From: an uncultured Phycisphaerales bacterium
Lineage (GTDB): Bacteria > Planctomycetota > Phycisphaerae > Sedimentisphaerales > Anaerobacaceae
Assembly (NCBI GenBank): GCA_937868145.1
Contig: CALMMH010000092.1
Coordinates: forward strand, 1 to 7,578
Reading direction: 5' to 3'
Length of the DNA: 7,578 bases
Shown in pieces: positions 6,637 to 7,578 of the stretch. The translations under genes and the position numbers were made by a program. Position 1 is the first letter of the stretch; each line of letters opens with the position of its first letter. Under the pieces are notes generated by a model. That model was given only the letters and a program-made list of their open reading frames with translations, did not search any database and was not told the DNA's origin.

Positions 6637-7395
6637 CTACAGTTCTTTGTCGTCTGCCGTGTTGCCCGTGTACCAGTGGTTGGGGACGTCCTCGCCGGTG
6701 GTCTCCTTGATGCCGCTGACGTGACCGTCCAGCCAACAGGTCAGGGACTCGCGTGAGTGCCGGAAGCATTCGCCAATCGTGTCGTAAGTGCGCCAGTATC
6801 CCTCTTTGAGGCTGCTGCCCGGCCGCCATTGGGTCAGATTGATGGAGCCGGTGCCCGTGCAGAACATATCCGAGTTCATGTTGTCCAGCAGTTGTTCGAT
6901 ATGGTCCTGGAAGGCGATGACCTCGTCCTGCTTCTTGAATACATGGTCGATCTTCTTGTTCTTGACGTAGCTGTTCAGGCCGTAGGTGCAGTACTTGAAG
7001 TACTCCTGATACAGCTCGCCCCAGCCCGCCTCCGGCCAGTCGTCCACGCGCTTGGCTGCGGGGCAGCGGAAGGTCTTCTTGTTGGGGGCATAGGGATAGT
7101 AGGCGATTCCCCAGTAGGCGTTGTCGTCATTGGGGCCGAACTTGATGACGGTGCGTGCGCCTTCGTAGGCGTTGTCCCACAGGCCGTAATTGGGCGAATC
7201 GTGCGTTTTGCCGTCGTAATCGTCGACGTACATCCGCAGGGAAACGCCCAGGCCCTTCATGTGGCCGTTGCAGACGATCTTCTTGGCCTGGTCTCGGGCC
7301 TTGCCCAGAGCGGGCGTCAAAATCGCCATCAGAAGCGCGATCACCGCGATGACGACCAGCAACTCGATCAACGTAAAAGCATGCCTATGGTTCAT
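6637..7395 (-). CDS. Type II secretion/type IV pilus-like pseudopilin with H-X9-DG motif
   Basis: The 252-residue product opens with a prepilin signature (residues 6-30): AFTLIELLVVIAVIALLMAI, including the conserved glutamate five residues after the cleavage site. It would be cut by a prepilin peptidase and anchored by the hydrophobic helix. Cys42 and the segment MKGLGVSLRMYVDDYDGK match the usual region after the helix in planctomycete pseudopilins. Near the C-terminus, H213 and D223-G224 are separated by exactly nine residues, the H-X9-DG hallmark of a pseudopilin family expanded in Planctomycetes, and the protein ends with a WYTG segment as many relatives do. Residue -1 is Ala rather than the commoner Gly, so processing should be tolerated but may be slower. 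The frame is open up to 7533, but the ATG at 7395 puts the prepilin signal at the N-terminus and has GAGGG eight bases upstream. A strong promoter lies about 50 bases before it. The machine it serves is not in the window. Confidence 0.92.
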   Translation of the reverse strand: MNHRHAFTLIELLVVIAVIALLMAILTPALGKARDQAKKIVCNGHMKGLGVSLRMYVDDYDGKTHDSPNYGLWDNAYEGARTVIKFGPNDDNAYWGIAYYPYAPNKKTFRCPAAKRVDDWPEAGWGELYQEYFKYCTYGLNSYVKNKKIDHVFKKQDEVIAFQDHIEQLLDNMNSDMFCTGTGSINLTQWRPGSSLKEGYWRTYDTIGECFRHSRESLTCWLDGHVSGIKETTGEDVPNHWYTGNTADDKEL

Positions 7396-7446
7396 AGTTC
7401 CTGCCCTCGACGTTGTTGATCTGTCCTGATAGGATGCGACACATTC

Positions 7447-7473
7447 ATTATACTCGGCAGAGGGGATTGTCAA
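7447..7473 (-). promoter_or_regulatory. Near-consensus sigma-70 promoter of the pseudopilin gene
   Basis: On the minus strand a perfect TTGACA (7468-7473) and a perfect TATAAT (7447-7452) are 15 bases apart, shorter than the 17-base optimum. AT-rich sequence upstream of the -35 could act as an UP element. Transcription would start near 7440 and give a leader of about 45 bases. It would serve the pseudopilin and lipoprotein genes, and possibly the 976-residue protein gene beyond. Confidence 0.75.
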
Positions 7474-7578
7474 ACGCAAATTATCGGAAATCGAGAGAAA
7501 GGGGTGGGTCCATGTCCGTCGTGGTCCGAGCATCGTGGGCCGATCGCATTCGCGGCGTGCGTCTATCGCTTTCGGGGT

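Noticed and set aside
6757..7419. A 220-codon plus-strand open frame opposite the pseudopilin gene
   Set aside because: It is an in-register antisense shadow; the minus-strand frame carries both the prepilin signal and the H-X9-DG motif.

Overview
The window looks like chromosomal DNA from a planctomycete-like bacterium, probably of the Phycisphaerae or Sedimentisphaerales type. The clues are a type II pseudopilin with an exact H-X9-DG motif, large secreted proteins built from LamG, discoidin, Fn3-like and PA14 modules, a DUF6057-like membrane protein, and GC-rich codon use. The taxonomic call is inference: there is no rRNA or marker gene here. All five recognisable genes lie on the minus strand, so the window reads from right to left.

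Right end (7578 to 6181): a near-consensus sigma-70 promoter (7447-7473) precedes a pseudopilin gene (6637-7395). Three bases after its stop comes a small lipoprotein gene (6181-6633). The two look co-transcribed and translationally coupled. Centre (6180 to 3041): after a 143-base gap with no clear promoter comes a 976-residue secreted multidomain protein (3107-6037). It has a signal peptide, LamG, Fn3-like, F5/8 type C and second Fn3-like modules, then a jelly-roll into which a DUF1349-like domain appears to be inserted. A strong GC-rich hairpin terminator (3041-3073) closes this block, so the pseudopilin, lipoprotein and adhesin-like protein may form one transcription unit.

Left part (3040 to 1): a separate gene (897-2792) encodes a polytopic membrane protein with a soluble helical-repeat C-terminal half, matching the DUF6057 pattern. 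It is followed by a 487-base non-coding stretch (410-896). This holds a possible extended -10 promoter, several hairpins, and a sequence resembling the 3' tail of 16S rRNA, and reads as a long leader for the last gene. That gene (1-409, cut by the window edge) encodes a secreted PA14-domain protein.

Together the genes suggest cell-surface or extracellular carbohydrate-related biology: two exported binding-module proteins, a pseudopilin that could serve a type II secretion-like machine, and an outer-membrane-type lipoprotein. No enzyme active site, mobile element, tRNA, rRNA or CRISPR array was seen. The long plus-strand open frames are in-register antisense shadows of the minus-strand genes.
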